Numbered from the stretch's first letter, positions 8,905 through 17,799 are shown. The stretch: 64,000 bases of DNA from Kineococcus xinjiangensis (GCF_002934625.1 NZ_PTJD01000017.1:34113-98112), one strand, 5' to 3'. Numbers and translations: made by a program. Notes: generated from the letters alone by a model not told the origin.

Positions 8905-9363
8905 GTGAGTCTGAACATGTCCGGGCGGACCGCCACGACGACCCCCCGGCGGACCGCCGGGCAGTGGATGTCGCTGGCCGTGGGTGCCACCTTCCTGCTC
9001 GTGGGGGTGGCGGGGTTCTTCGTCACCGGGTTCTCCGACTGGACCCGCCACGACCCGGACCAGCAGCTCCTCGGGTTCGCCGTGAACCCGCTGCACAACG
9101 TCCTGCACGTGCTCGTCGGCGTCCTGGGCCTGGTCGCGTGGGCTCGCCGGGGCCTGGCCCGGTGGTTCGGGGTGCTGCTGTTCGTGGGCTACGGCGCGCT
9201 GATGTTCCACGGCATCGCCACCCGCGACGACCCCGCGGCGGACGTCCTCAACCTCAACCAGGCGGACGACGTGCTGCACGGCGTCACGGCGGCGCTGGGT
9301 CTGATCATCGCGCTGGTGCCGACGAAGACCCCGGTGCGCCCCTCCACCGCGCAGCTGGACTGA
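8905..9363 (+). CDS. DUF4383 membrane protein (copy 1)
   Basis: 152-residue inner-membrane protein with four predicted helices, the first around residues 20-40. FAVNPLHNVLHVLVG and the LNQADDVLHGVTAALG loop match the DUF4383 family, whose function is unknown. GTG at 8905 is preferred because GGAGGG lies four bases upstream; ATG 8917 is an alternative. A paralogue lies at 29151. Transcribed away from the thiD riboswitch. Confidence 0.88.
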   Translation: MSLNMSGRTATTTPRRTAGQWMSLAVGATFLLVGVAGFFVTGFSDWTRHDPDQQLLGFAVNPLHNVLHVLVGVLGLVAWARRGLARWFGVLLFVGYGALMFHGIATRDDPAADVLNLNQADDVLHGVTAALGLIIALVPTKTPVRPSTAQLD

Positions 9364-9518
9364 GCCGGCCGGATGCCGGGCCCGGTGTGACAGCCCGCCT
9401 GGGGGCAGACCGGAACACGCCGCTCCGCGCCGGGCGACGCACCGGGGCCGTGGCCCGGCCCGCAGGCCGGCTGTCGGGCCGGGACGCCCGCCGACGGTGA
9501 GTGGTCACCGGCGGAGGC

Positions 9519-10268
9519 TCAGCGCGGCGGCACGGCCACCTGCATCGCCTGCAGGTCGGCGCCCACCCGCAGGCCCTGCTGGGTGACCGTGACGGTCCGG
9601 GGGCGCACCTCCGGCGGCAGTCCGCGCAGCTCGACCGGCACCCCGTCGAGGGGCGACTCGATGCCGAAGCGGTCCGCCACGCGGCGCAGGGCGTCCAGGT
9701 CGAGCTCCCGGCCGGGCACCGACGCCGCCGTGGGGGTGAGCACGAGGGTCGAGCCGTCCAGCTCCACGGCGAGGACGACGGAGAGGCTCTGCTCGCGGCC
9801 GAGGACGGTGAACTCGCCGGTGACCTCCACCTCGGAACCCGCCTGGGAGATGGCGACCTTCCGCCAGTCGCGCTCCACCCGTTCCTCCAGCGAGGAGTAC
9901 GGCACGAGGGCGCGCGCGCTGCCGCCGGCGGCGCTGATGGCGCCGCCGCGCCCGAGCAGGACGTCGCGCTCCACCTGCACGTCCTCGAGGCGGACGCTGA
10001 CGTCCCGGCCGGTGATGCCCTCCCGCTCCGCCTCGGCGGCGGTGACGGTGATGAAGTCGAACGATCCGCGGGCCGCCTGCCACAGGAAGGAGCCACCGGG
10101 GAAGACGACCTCGGGGGCGCTCGGGAGCCCGGCTTCGCGCTGCACCTCGGCGGCCACCGCCTCGGCAGCGCGGGTGCGGGCGATCCGGTCCGCGACCACC
10201 GCCCCGACCACGAGGACTGCGAGCAGCACGAGCCCGACGGTCCACCCGATGCGCCCTCGACGTCCCAC
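9519..10268 (-). CDS. DUF2993 (LmeA-like) phospholipid-binding protein
   Basis: 249 residues. A signal anchor (WTVGLVLLAVLVVGAVVA) near the N-terminus is followed by an extracytoplasmic DUF2993 domain with GSFDFITVTA and paired beta repeats. Family members such as LmeA bind lipids and support maintenance of the mannan envelope in mycobacteria; here the role is inferred. GTG 10268 is chosen because GGAGGG lies eight bases upstream; ATG 10292 is in frame but lacks a ribosome site. Divergent from the His-rich protein operon. Confidence 0.82.
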   Translation of the reverse strand: MGRRGRIGWTVGLVLLAVLVVGAVVADRIARTRAAEAVAAEVQREAGLPSAPEVVFPGGSFLWQAARGSFDFITVTAAEAEREGITGRDVSVRLEDVQVERDVLLGRGGAISAAGGSARALVPYSSLEERVERDWRKVAISQAGSEVEVTGEFTVLGREQSLSVVLAVELDGSTLVLTPTAASVPGRELDLDALRRVADRFGIESPLDGVPVELRGLPPEVRPRTVTVTQQGLRVGADLQAMQVAVPPR

Positions 10269-10427
10269 GCGATCTCCCTCCGACGGCCCCATGCTCGCCC
10301 AGGAACCCCGGGAGCGCCCCCGGGCGCCTGCGCAGCACGGCCCGGCGCTTCGTTCGCCCGGGGCGCAAGCATCACCACCCGTTCGGACCTGCCTACGCTG
10401 GGTGTCCATCTCCGGGGGATGAGAGCC

Positions 10428-10444
10428 TTCTCATGTCGTTCTCA
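10428..10444 (+). promoter_or_regulatory. Candidate response-regulator direct repeat
   Basis: TTCTCA occurs twice at an 11-bp spacing (10428-10433 and 10439-10444), the spacing typical of OmpR-family binding sites, upstream of an operon that ends in an OmpR-type regulator. A TACGCT -10-like box lies at 10393-10398. The first copy also forms an inverted repeat with ATGAGA at 10419. Low certainty. Confidence 0.35.
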
Positions 10445-10490
10445 CGGAGGTCTCCGGCTCGATGGGGAGCTAGAGGACATGAGGAACTCG

Positions 10491-11210
10491 ATGAAGCTGA
10501 GCCTGGTGGGTGCCGCGGCGGTCGCGCTGACCGCGGCGGGTGTGGGTGCGACGTGGGGTGATCCCCCGGACGTCGACCTCGGTGGCCCGGTGGTCATGAG
10601 CGGCGTCTCGACGACCCCGTCGACCACCGAGGTGGCGCCGCCGGACGAGGGCCCGGAGGAGGTGCCCGCGAGCCCGCCGGAGGAGCTCGAGGGCGCGGCG
10701 CCGGAGCCGACCCCGACGGAGAGCCCGACGGAGAGCCCCGCGGAAAGCCCCGCGCCCACGGACCCGCCGACGACGGCGGATCCGGACGGGACGTCGGGCG
10801 AGGCCCCCGACGAGACGACCGACGAGACCACCGACGGCCCGCCCGAGGGCAGGCCCGTCGGCCCGCCGGCCCACGTGCCGGTCGGCCCGCCCGAGGGCAG
10901 GCCCGCGCACGGCCACGGCCACGGCCACGGCCACGGCCACGGAGAGGGCGACGCCCGGCACGGCGGGAAGCACGAGGCGCGCCAGCAGGCCGGGCAGCAG
11001 TCCCGGCAGGACGCCGAGCCGCAGGCCCGCGCCGAGGAGCCGCGGACGGGCTCCGGCGCTCCGGCGGCACGCCGCGACGACCGGGGGCAGCACCGCCCGG
11101 ACCGCGGCGAGGCAGCACGCGGGGATCGCCCCGGCGACGCGACCGAGAGCCGTGGGGGCGGCTCCGGCAACGGCTCCGCGGGCAAGGGCGGAGGTCCCCG
11201 GGAGCGATGA
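10491..11210 (+). CDS. Exported Pro/Glu/His-Gly-rich protein of unknown function
   Basis: 239 residues with a short signal segment (MKLSLVGAAAVALTAAGVGA), a Thr/Pro/Glu-rich linker with TESPTESPAESP repeats, two PVGPP-x-GRP type repeats, and a His-Gly run (AHGHGHGHGHGHGEGD) near residue 140 that could bind metal. The rest is Arg/Gln/Glu-rich and disordered. ATG 10491 has TGAGGA five bases upstream; ATG 10479 is in frame but its ribosome site is too close. The stop overlaps the histidine kinase start (ATGA), so the three genes form one unit. It may be the sensed or regulated envelope protein of this two-component system (inference). Confidence 0.75.
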   Translation: MKLSLVGAAAVALTAAGVGATWGDPPDVDLGGPVVMSGVSTTPSTTEVAPPDEGPEEVPASPPEELEGAAPEPTPTESPTESPAESPAPTDPPTTADPDGTSGEAPDETTDETTDGPPEGRPVGPPAHVPVGPPEGRPAHGHGHGHGHGHGEGDARHGGKHEARQQAGQQSRQDAEPQARAEEPRTGSGAPAARRDDRGQHRPDRGEAARGDRPGDATESRGGGSGNGSAGKGGGPRER

Positions 11211-12811
11211 CCGTCGAGCCCCTGCGCAGGCGGGCGCACGTGGTGGGGGCGGCACCGGCCGCCCCACCACCACCTGCTCCCGCCCGACCGCTCGGGGGCG
11301 CGCCGTGGGGGCGGCTGCGCGACGTGGCGGCGGGCGGGCGCGAGGTGGCGCGGCGCGCGCGGCGCGGGGTCCGGACGGTGCGCGTCAAGGTGCTGCTGGC
11401 GGTCGTCCTGACGGCGGCGGCGGGCACGGCGATGGAGGGGACCGTGTCACACGTCGTCCAGGTCGACGCCGCCGAGCGGAGGATGGACGCCTCCCTGCAC
11501 CAGGAGGTGGAACAGCTGCGGACGCTGGCCCGCACCGGCGTGGACCCGGCCACCGGGGCCGGGTTCACGTCGGTGGACCAGCTGCTGCGGGCGACGGTGA
11601 GCGGGCACGTCGCCGAGGAGGGCGAGACGCGCCTGGCGGTGCTCGACGGGGTGCCCGCCTACCGCCCCGCCGGTCCCCGGCCGGTGGAGCTCGAGGAGGA
11701 GCCCGCCGTGATGCGGGTCGCGCGCTCCCTGCGCGCCGACTCCCCCGCCGCGCTGCGCACCGTGCCCAGCTCGGCGGGGGACCTGCGCCTGGCCGCGGTC
11801 CCGGTGACGCTGCCGGGGTCGTCGCAGCTGGGGGTGCTGGTCGTCACCCAGAGCGTCGACGTGCAGCTGCGCGGTGTCCGCGAGGGCTCCCGCACGTTCG
11901 CCACCGTCGCCCTCGGGGTGCTGCTGCTCGTCGCCCTCGTCGGCTGGGGCGTGACCGGGCACCTGCTGCGCCCGCTGCAGCGGCTGCGGGCGACGACGCA
12001 GGCCGTGGGGGCCGACGCCCTGACGGGCCGGACCGCGGCGCGCAGCCCCGTGCGGGGCGACGACGACGTCGCGGACCTCGCACGCAGCTTCAACGGGATG
12101 CTCGACCGCCTGGAGGAGGCCTTCACCACCCAGCGGCAGTTCCTGCAGGACGCCGGCCACGAGCTGCGCACGCCCCTGACGATCATCCGGGGGCACCTGG
12201 AGGTGATGGATCCCGCCGCCGCGGACGACGTCCGCGAGACCCGGGACCTGGTGCTGGACGAGGTGGAGCGCGTCAGCCGCCTCGTGGACGACCTGTCCGT
12301 GCTGGCCTCCGCGCGCCGGCCGGACTTCCTCGCGCCGCGCACGGTCGACGCGGGGCGGCTGCTGGAGGAGACGTTCGAGAAGGCGCTCGCCCTGGGGCGG
12401 CGGCGCTGGCTGGTCGACGCCCGGCCGGAGGTCCTGCTGCGGGCGGACCCGCAGCGGCTGGCGCAGGCGCTGCTGCAGCTGGCGTCCAACGCGGTGAGCT
12501 TCACCGACCCGGGTGACGTGGTGGCCCTGGGCGGCGCGGTGCGGGGCGGCGCGCTGGAGCTGTGGGTGCGCGACTGCGGCCCCGGGGTGGCGCCGGAGGA
12601 CGCCGGGCGGATCTTCGAGCGGTTCGGCCGCTCCCGCGCCGGGCGCGCGGGTGAGGGTTCCGGGCTCGGCCTGGCGATCGTGTCCTCCATCGCCGAGGCG
12701 CACGGCGGCCGGGTGCGGCTGAGCAGCCGCCCGGGTGCGGGCGCCACCTTCACCCTCGTCCTCCCCCTGGACCCGGGCGTCGACGCCCCCGTCGGCGGGG
12801 AGGCGCGGTGA
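11207..12811 (+). CDS. Sensor histidine kinase (HAMP-HisKA-HATPase)
   Basis: 534-residue membrane sensor. After a cytoplasmic Pro-rich start, TM1 is near residues 60-78, an extracytoplasmic sensor loop runs to about 225, and TM2 lies near 228-250. A HAMP segment follows, then HisKA with phosphoacceptor His318 (DAGHELRTPL) and the ATPase with N (ASNAVSF), DCGPGV and GSGLGLAI boxes. Phosphorylates the adjacent OmpR-type regulator, whose GTG start overlaps this stop. Signal unknown; the upstream His-rich protein hints at metal or envelope stress. Confidence 0.94.
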   Translation: MTVEPLRRRAHVVGAAPAAPPPPAPARPLGGAPWGRLRDVAAGGREVARRARRGVRTVRVKVLLAVVLTAAAGTAMEGTVSHVVQVDAAERRMDASLHQEVEQLRTLARTGVDPATGAGFTSVDQLLRATVSGHVAEEGETRLAVLDGVPAYRPAGPRPVELEEEPAVMRVARSLRADSPAALRTVPSSAGDLRLAAVPVTLPGSSQLGVLVVTQSVDVQLRGVREGSRTFATVALGVLLLVALVGWGVTGHLLRPLQRLRATTQAVGADALTGRTAARSPVRGDDDVADLARSFNGMLDRLEEAFTTQRQFLQDAGHELRTPLTIIRGHLEVMDPAAADDVRETRDLVLDEVERVSRLVDDLSVLASARRPDFLAPRTVDAGRLLEETFEKALALGRRRWLVDARPEVLLRADPQRLAQALLQLASNAVSFTDPGDVVALGGAVRGGALELWVRDCGPGVAPEDAGRIFERFGRSRAGRAGEGSGLGLAIVSSIAEAHGGRVRLSSRPGAGATFTLVLPLDPGVDAPVGGEAR

Positions 12812-13470
12812 CCAGCGTGCTCATCGCGGAGGACGAGGCGCGCATCGCCTCCTTCCTCGAGAAGGGGCTGCGGGCCAGCGGGTTCGCGACGACCGTCGCA
12901 CCCACGGGCCGGCGCGCGCTGGACCTGCTGGCGGGGGGCGACTTCGACGTCGTCATCCTGGACCTGGGCCTGCCGGAGGTGGACGGGTTCACGGTGCTGC
13001 GCAGGCTGCGGCAGTCCCGCAACGACGTGCCCGTCGTCGTCCTCACCGCCCGCCACGAGGTGGCGGACGCGGTGGGGGCGCTGGAGGGCGGGGCCGACGA
13101 CTACGTGACGAAGCCGTTCCGCTTCGAGGAGCTCCTGGCCCGGCTGCGGTTGCGGCTGCGCGAGCGCCGCGCCCCCGAGGCCACGGTGCTCAGCGCGGGC
13201 GACCTGCACCTGGACCTGCGGACCCGCTCGGCGAGCGTCGCGGGGCGGGACGTGGACCTGTCGGCGCGGGAGTTCGCCCTCGCCGAGACGTTCCTGCGCC
13301 ATCCCGGGCAGGTCCTGACCCGGGAGCAGCTGCTGAGCGCCGTGTGGGGCTACGACTTCGACCCCGGCTCGAACGTGGTGGACGTCTACGTCCGCTACCT
13401 GCGCCGCAAGCTGGGTGCGGAACGGGTGGAGACGGTGCGCGGGATGGGCTACCGGCTGCGCCCCGGCTGA
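12808..13470 (+). CDS. OmpR/PhoB-type response regulator
   Basis: 220 residues. Receiver domain with acidic pocket EDE (residues 8-10), phospho-acceptor Asp52 (VVILDLGLPE), switch Thr and Lys (TKPF near 102), then a winged-helix trans_reg_C domain ending DVYVRYLRRKLG. The GTG start overlaps the kinase stop by four bases. Likely controls its own operon through direct repeats such as those at 10428. Confidence 0.96.
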   Translation: MTSVLIAEDEARIASFLEKGLRASGFATTVAPTGRRALDLLAGGDFDVVILDLGLPEVDGFTVLRRLRQSRNDVPVVVLTARHEVADAVGALEGGADDYVTKPFRFEELLARLRLRLRERRAPEATVLSAGDLHLDLRTRSASVAGRDVDLSAREFALAETFLRHPGQVLTREQLLSAVWGYDFDPGSNVVDVYVRYLRRKLGAERVETVRGMGYRLRPG

Positions 13471-13537
13471 GCACCCCGGGTGAGCGTCCCGGCTGACGTG
13501 CGGCCACCGTGCCGGCCGGGGGTGGGACGGTGGTGCC

Positions 13538-14542
13538 GTGCGCGCCAGCCGGCTGCTGACCATGACGATGCTGCTGCAGACCCGGCAGCGGATGACGGCG
13601 CGCGAGCTCGCGGAGCACCTGGAGGTCTCCGAGCGCACGGTGCAGCGCGACGTCGAGGCGCTGCAGGCTGCGGGGATCCCGGTGGTCTCGACGCGGGGCG
13701 TCGCGGGCGGCTACCGCCTCGCACCGGGGTACCGCACGAGGCTGAGCGGGCTGTCCCCGCGGGAGGCGGAGGCGGTGGCGTTCCTCGGGCTGGCCGGCCC
13801 GGCCGGGGAGCTGGGGCTGGCCGACGTGCTGGGCGGCGCGCGGCTGAAGGTGCTGGCGGGGCTGACGGCGGAGGGGCGGGAACGGGCCGAGCGGGTCTCG
13901 GGGCGGTTCCTGCTGGACACCGACCGGTGGTTCGGCAGCCCGGAGCCGACGCCGGCGCTGGGGACGCTGGCGGAGGCGCTGTGGGAGGACCGCCGGGTGC
14001 GGGTGCGCCACCACCGCCGTGGGGAGGTCGTGGAGCGGGTGCTGGATCCGCTGGGCCTGGTCCTGAAGTCGGAGTGGTACCTGCTGGCGCTGCGCGACGG
14101 CCAGCAGCGCACCTACCGGGTGTCACGGCTGGAGGCGGTGGAGGTGCTGGCGGAGCGGGTGCGGCGCCCGGCGGGCTTCGACCTGGAGGGGGCGTGGCGG
14201 GCGCACCGCGCGGAGCTGGAGCGGCGGCGGGTGCGGGTCCGGGTGCGGGTGCGGGCCGATCCGGAGCTGCTGCCGTCGCTGCGGCGGGTGAGCGCGGCCG
14301 CGGCGCAGGCGGAGGTGCCGGTGCTGGCGGAGGACCTGCCCCGCGACGGGGACGGCCGGGTGGTGGTGGAGGTCGGCTTCGACGGGGAGCGGTGGGCGGT
14401 GATGGCTCTGCTGGGCCTCGGCGCGGGGGTGGAGGTGCTGGACCCGCCGCACCTGCGGGGGCAGCTGGCCGCGGAGGTCGCCGCCCTCGCCGCCCTGTAC
14501 GCGGGGTCCGGCGAAGTCGTCGCGAATCACGACAGGATCTGA
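13538..14542 (+). CDS. HTH-WYL-WCX transcriptional regulator
   Basis: 334 residues. N-terminal HTH_11 domain (ARELAEHLEVSERTVQRDVEAL), WYL sensor domain with SEWYLLALRDG near residue 180, and a C-terminal WCX extension. WYL proteins sense nucleic acid or small ligands and regulate nearby genes. The next gene on the same strand, 68 bp on, is a maleylpyruvate-isomerase-like protein, a pairing often seen for this regulator type. GTG start, with no clear ribosome site. Confidence 0.9.
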   Translation: MRASRLLTMTMLLQTRQRMTARELAEHLEVSERTVQRDVEALQAAGIPVVSTRGVAGGYRLAPGYRTRLSGLSPREAEAVAFLGLAGPAGELGLADVLGGARLKVLAGLTAEGRERAERVSGRFLLDTDRWFGSPEPTPALGTLAEALWEDRRVRVRHHRRGEVVERVLDPLGLVLKSEWYLLALRDGQQRTYRVSRLEAVEVLAERVRRPAGFDLEGAWRAHRAELERRRVRVRVRVRADPELLPSLRRVSAAAAQAEVPVLAEDLPRDGDGRVVVEVGFDGERWAVMALLGLGAGVEVLDPPHLRGQLAAEVAALAALYAGSGEVVANHDRI

Positions 14543-14554
14543 CGGGAAGGGCTC

Positions 14555-14610
14555 CTAGCGTGGGCCGCACCGGCCGCCCGGCCGGCGAACCCACCGACGT
14601 TGGAGGAGCC
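14555..14610 (+). promoter_or_regulatory. Promoter and ribosome site for the MDMPI-like gene
   Basis: TAGCGT -10-like box at 14555-14560 and GGAGGA immediately upstream of ATG 14611. The -35 is not clear. Confidence 0.4.
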
Positions 14611-15270
14611 ATGACCCAGACCCAGGGCGCTCAGGACCTGTCCGTCAGCACCTCGCAGGCGCCGGACCCGCGCCCGCTCGCCGTGCTCGCCGTCGAGACC
14701 CTCGTGCGGGTGGTGCGGCAGGTCCCGGACCCCGCGTGGGACCGCAGCACCGCCCCGCACGTGACGACGATGGACCCGTCCCGGGACCGGACGCTTCGGG
14801 AGATCCTGAGCTACCACGCCTACGACGACGCGTGGATCCCGGACATGCTCGCTGGGCGCACGATGGCGGAGGCCGGGGAGGACGTCCACGGCGCCGACCC
14901 CTTCGACCGCGACCGGCTGGGCGAGGACCCGGCCGGACGCTTCGCGGAGATCGCCGCCACCGGCGTCGCCGCGATCCGCGACCTCGACGACCTCACCCGC
15001 ACCGTGCACTGCTCCTTCGGGGACTTCTCCGCCGGGGACTACCTGTGGCAGGTCGTCACGTTCCGAGCGCTGCGGGCCGTGGAGATCGCCCGGCTGGTCG
15101 GCGCCGACGACCGGCTCCCGGCGGAGCTGGTGGCGGGGATGCTCGCCTACTTCGAGGTGCACGCGGAGCAGTGGCGGCAGTGGGGCGTCTTCGGCCCGGC
15201 GGTCGAGGCCCCGGCCGACGCGGACCCGCAGGAACGGCTGCTGGCGCTGACGGGGCGCGCACCCCGCTGA
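14611..15270 (+). CDS. TIGR03086/mycothiol-dependent maleylpyruvate isomerase-like protein
   Basis: 219 residues of the DinB/MDMPI metal-binding four-helix superfamily, cytoplasmic. TLREILSYHAYDDAWIPDMLAG carries the first His. A full metal triad is not obvious, so it could be a thiol-transferase relative without isomerase activity. ATG 14611 has an excellent GGAGGA site. The WYL regulator upstream probably controls it. Confidence 0.75.
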   Translation: MTQTQGAQDLSVSTSQAPDPRPLAVLAVETLVRVVRQVPDPAWDRSTAPHVTTMDPSRDRTLREILSYHAYDDAWIPDMLAGRTMAEAGEDVHGADPFDRDRLGEDPAGRFAEIAATGVAAIRDLDDLTRTVHCSFGDFSAGDYLWQVVTFRALRAVEIARLVGADDRLPAELVAGMLAYFEVHAEQWRQWGVFGPAVEAPADADPQERLLALTGRAPR

Positions 15271-15274
15271 GGCG

Positions 15275-15346
15275 TCCCGTCCGGACTCGCTGGCCGCGCC
15301 TCCCGTCCGGCCTCCGCTGGCCGCGCCTCCCGTCCGGCCCCCGCTG
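15275..15346 (+). repeat. Tandem repeat, 26-27 bp unit
   Basis: Three imperfect copies of a unit starting TCCCGTCCGG and ending CTGGCCGCGCC begin at 15275, 15301 and 15328 (the last partial), directly before the palindromic element at 15347. Confidence 0.7.
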
Positions 15347-15401
15347 GGCGGGGACGTTCGGCACGCGACACACAGGCGTGTCGCGGCCGGACGTCCCCGC
15401 C
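15347..15401. repeat. Dispersed palindromic element, copy 1
   Basis: Outer arms GGCGGGGACGT (15347-15357) and ACGTCCCCGCC (15391-15401) are perfect complements. Inner arms CGCGACAC (15364-15371) and GTGTCGCG (15378-15385) form a second stem. A close relative occurs at 23107, so this is a mobile or conserved intergenic repeat rather than a simple terminator, although it could end transcription of the upstream gene. Confidence 0.75.
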
Positions 15402-15471
15402 CCGGCCCGGTCCCGCTCCCGTGGGGCCCCGGGGCGGGAACGCATCGGCAGCCCCGTAGGTTGTCCCCACC

Positions 15472-15912
15472 ATGACGACCAAGGCCCTGACACTGGAGAC
15501 GCACGACGAGACCGTGCGCGACGGCATCGTGCTCATCGACTTCTGGGCTTCGTGGTGCGGGCCCTGCCGGCAGTTCGCGCCCGTCTTCGAGCAGGCGTCG
15601 GAGACCCACCCGGACATCACGTTCGCCAAGGTGGACACCGAGGACCAGCAGGAGCTCGCGGCGCGCTACAGCATCACGTCGATCCCGACGCTGGTCGCCT
15701 ACCGCGACGGCATCCCCGTCTTCGGCCAGCCCGGCGCCCTCCCCGCCCCGGCGCTGGAGGAGCTCATCACCGCGGTCCGCAGCCTCGACATGGAGCAGGT
15801 CCGCGCCCAGTACATCCAGGCGCAGCAGCAGGCCGCGGTGCAGCGCGCGGCCGCCCAGCAGCCGATGCGCGCCCCCGGCGTGCGCGCGGGGACGGACCCG
15901 GCGGTCTTCTGA
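15472..15912 (+). CDS. Thioredoxin
   Basis: 146 residues. Classical thioredoxin fold with active site WCGPC (Cys29, Cys32) and cis-proline SIPT near residue 68. A 35-residue Gln/Ala-rich extension follows the fold, making it longer than the usual 105-110 residues. Reduces protein disulfides in the cytoplasm. A TAGGTT box nine bases before ATG 15472 suggests a leaderless transcript. The convergent haloacid dehalogenase gene carries a hairpin likely to end this transcript. Confidence 0.95.
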   Translation: MTTKALTLETHDETVRDGIVLIDFWASWCGPCRQFAPVFEQASETHPDITFAKVDTEDQQELAARYSITSIPTLVAYRDGIPVFGQPGALPAPALEELITAVRSLDMEQVRAQYIQAQQQAAVQRAAAQQPMRAPGVRAGTDPAVF

Positions 15913-15949
15913 CCCCCGGGCGCCCCACCCCTGCCCGGCTGCGCGCCGG

Positions 15950-16645
15950 TCAGCGGGCCCCGGTCTCGCGGAGCCGCTCCGCGAGACCGGTCAGCCCGTC
16001 GGCGACGACGTCGGCGTGGCGCATGTGCGCCGGGTAGGGCGCGCCGTTCCGGTCGATCCAGGCGGTGGACATGCCCGCCCGCTCCGCCCCGTCGATGTCC
16101 CAGGGGTGCACGGCCACGAGCATGCACTCGGCGGGCGTGACCCCGCAGGTGGCGGCGGCGTACTCGTAGGCGCGCAGCGTCGGCTTCCACGTGCCCGCGC
16201 TCTCCACGGACAGCAGGTGCTCGAACTCGTCCCGCAGGCCGGCGCGCTCCAGCAGCCCCTCCGTGATGGACGTGCTGCCGTTGGTCAGGGTCACCAGCCG
16301 CAGCCCCTGGGCGCGCAGGGCGCGGACGCCCTCGGGCACGTCGGGGTGGACGCTCAGCTGCTGGAAGCCGGACATCACGTGCTCCACGGCCTCGTCGACG
16401 CCGACGCCGAGGTCCACGCCGTGCAGCACGCCGCGCAGGACCGACTCCCCGATGACGGCGAACGGCACAGCCGTGCCGGCGGCCGCCAGCGCGAAGCCGT
16501 CGCGCAGCAGCGAGGCGAACCAGGTGGTGGCGAGGTGGCCCGGAGCTCCGACGTCGGCGAAGCGACCGGCCATCGGGGCCATGTCCGACAGTGTCTCGTT
16601 GACGTCGAAGACCAGCACGCTGGGGCGGGGCACGTCAGCATCCAT
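15950..16645 (-). CDS. Haloacid dehalogenase, type II (HAD superfamily)
   Basis: 231 residues. HAD hydrolase with nucleophile Asp14 (VFDVNETL), the TLTNGS motif II, a lysine in AGTWKP (motif III) and motif IV-like VAVHPWDIDGAERAG. The pattern matches (S)-2-haloacid dehalogenases, with cytoplasmic hydrolysis of 2-halo acids or a related substrate. Start ATG 16645. Its last codons contain a near-perfect 14-bp palindrome that may serve the opposite strand. Confidence 0.88.
   Translation of the reverse strand: MDADVPRPSVLVFDVNETLSDMAPMAGRFADVGAPGHLATTWFASLLRDGFALAAAGTAVPFAVIGESVLRGVLHGVDLGVGVDEAVEHVMSGFQQLSVHPDVPEGVRALRAQGLRLVTLTNGSTSITEGLLERAGLRDEFEHLLSVESAGTWKPTLRAYEYAAATCGVTPAECMLVAVHPWDIDGAERAGMSTAWIDRNGAPYPAHMRHADVVADGLTGLAERLRETGAR
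15960..15990 (+). terminator. Hairpin inside the end of the dehalogenase gene
   Basis: 14-bp perfect stem (15960-15973 with 15977-15990), 3-base loop, 48 bases after the thioredoxin stop but inside the convergent dehalogenase coding sequence. Its position suggests it terminates the thioredoxin transcript. Confidence 0.45.
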
Positions 16646-16829
16646 GCCGCTGCAGTGCCCACCCGCGCCGCCGCCATGCGGATCAGCTCGCCCCGGGCCC
16701 GCCGCCCCGTGCTCACGGGCTCGGCGCGAGGCGGGACGGGCGGTGCCGTGAGAACGTGAGCCTCAGCGCTGAAGGTTCGCCGCCCGGCTGCCGATGACGG
16801 AGAACGTGACAGCTCTGGTGGAGGCCTCC

Positions 16830-17756
16830 GTGAAGTACCGCCTGGTGACCCGAAGTGACTTCGACGGGCTGGTGTGCGCCGTGCTGCTGCGGCACCTCGA
16901 CCTGATCGACGAGATCACCTTCGTCCACCCCAAGGACGTCCAGGACGGCGTGGTGGAGGTCAGCGACCGCGACATCCTCACCAACCTCCCCTACGCCCCC
17001 GCCGCGCACCTGGTCTTCGACCACCACCACTCCGAGACCCTGCGCACCGGCGGCGAGAAGACCAACCACGTCATCGACGCCGACGCCCCCTCGGCCGCGC
17101 GCGTCGTCTACGACTACTACGGGGGCGCGGCGCGCTTCCCGAAGGTGTCCGAGGAGCTCATGCGGGCCGTCGACCAGGGCGACTCCGCGGCGTACTCGGA
17201 GGAGGAGATCCTCAACCCCGAGGGCTGGACCCTCATGAACTTCCTCATGGACAGCCGCACCGGCCTCGGCCGCTTCCGCGACTTCCGGATCTCCAACTAC
17301 CAGCTGATGATGCAGCTCATCGACGCCTGCATCGAGCACGACGACGTGACGGGCATCCTCGCCCTGCCCGACGTCGCCGAGCGCGTCGAGCTGTACAACG
17401 CCCAGTCCGAGCAGTTCGTGGAGCAGCTCAAGCGGGTCACCACCCTGCACGGCGACGTCGTCGTCGTCGACCTGCGCGACGAGGAGACCATCCACGCCGG
17501 CAACCGGTTCATGGTCTACGCCCTCTACCCGCAGGCCCGCGTCTCCGTGCACGTCATCTGGGGCCGCGCCAAGCAGAACACCGTCTTCGCCATCGGGAAG
17601 TCGATCATCGACCGCAGCTCCCCCGTCGACATCGGCTCCGTGTGCCTGCGCTACGGCGGCGGCGGCCACCTCGCCGCCGGCACCTGCCAGGTCTCCCACG
17701 AGATCTCCGAGCAGGTCATGGGCGAGATCATCGAGTCGGTCCGCACCCCCCGCTGA
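16830..17756 (+). CDS. DHH-family phosphoesterase
   Basis: 308 residues. N-terminal DHH domain with SDFDG, DHHHSE and a DQGDSA metal-binding region. The C-terminal DHHA1-like part has YGGGGHLAAGTCQV near residue 280. Such proteins cleave phosphodiesters or polyphosphate (exopolyphosphatase-related, oligoribonuclease-like); specificity is unknown. GTG 16830 has GGAGG five bases upstream and the conserved domain begins at once; ATG 16794 is an upstream alternative without a ribosome site. A strong hairpin follows the stop. Confidence 0.88.
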   Translation: MKYRLVTRSDFDGLVCAVLLRHLDLIDEITFVHPKDVQDGVVEVSDRDILTNLPYAPAAHLVFDHHHSETLRTGGEKTNHVIDADAPSAARVVYDYYGGAARFPKVSEELMRAVDQGDSAAYSEEEILNPEGWTLMNFLMDSRTGLGRFRDFRISNYQLMMQLIDACIEHDDVTGILALPDVAERVELYNAQSEQFVEQLKRVTTLHGDVVVVDLRDEETIHAGNRFMVYALYPQARVSVHVIWGRAKQNTVFAIGKSIIDRSSPVDIGSVCLRYGGGGHLAAGTCQVSHEISEQVMGEIIESVRTPR

Positions 17757-17766
17757 CCCCACCCGC

Positions 17767-17799
17767 AGCGCCGGCACCTCCCGAGGAGGTGCCGGCGCT
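17767..17799 (+). terminator. Terminator after DHH phosphoesterase
   Basis: 15-bp stem (17767-17781 with 17785-17799), loop CGA, 11 bases after the stop codon. No U tract. Confidence 0.75.
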
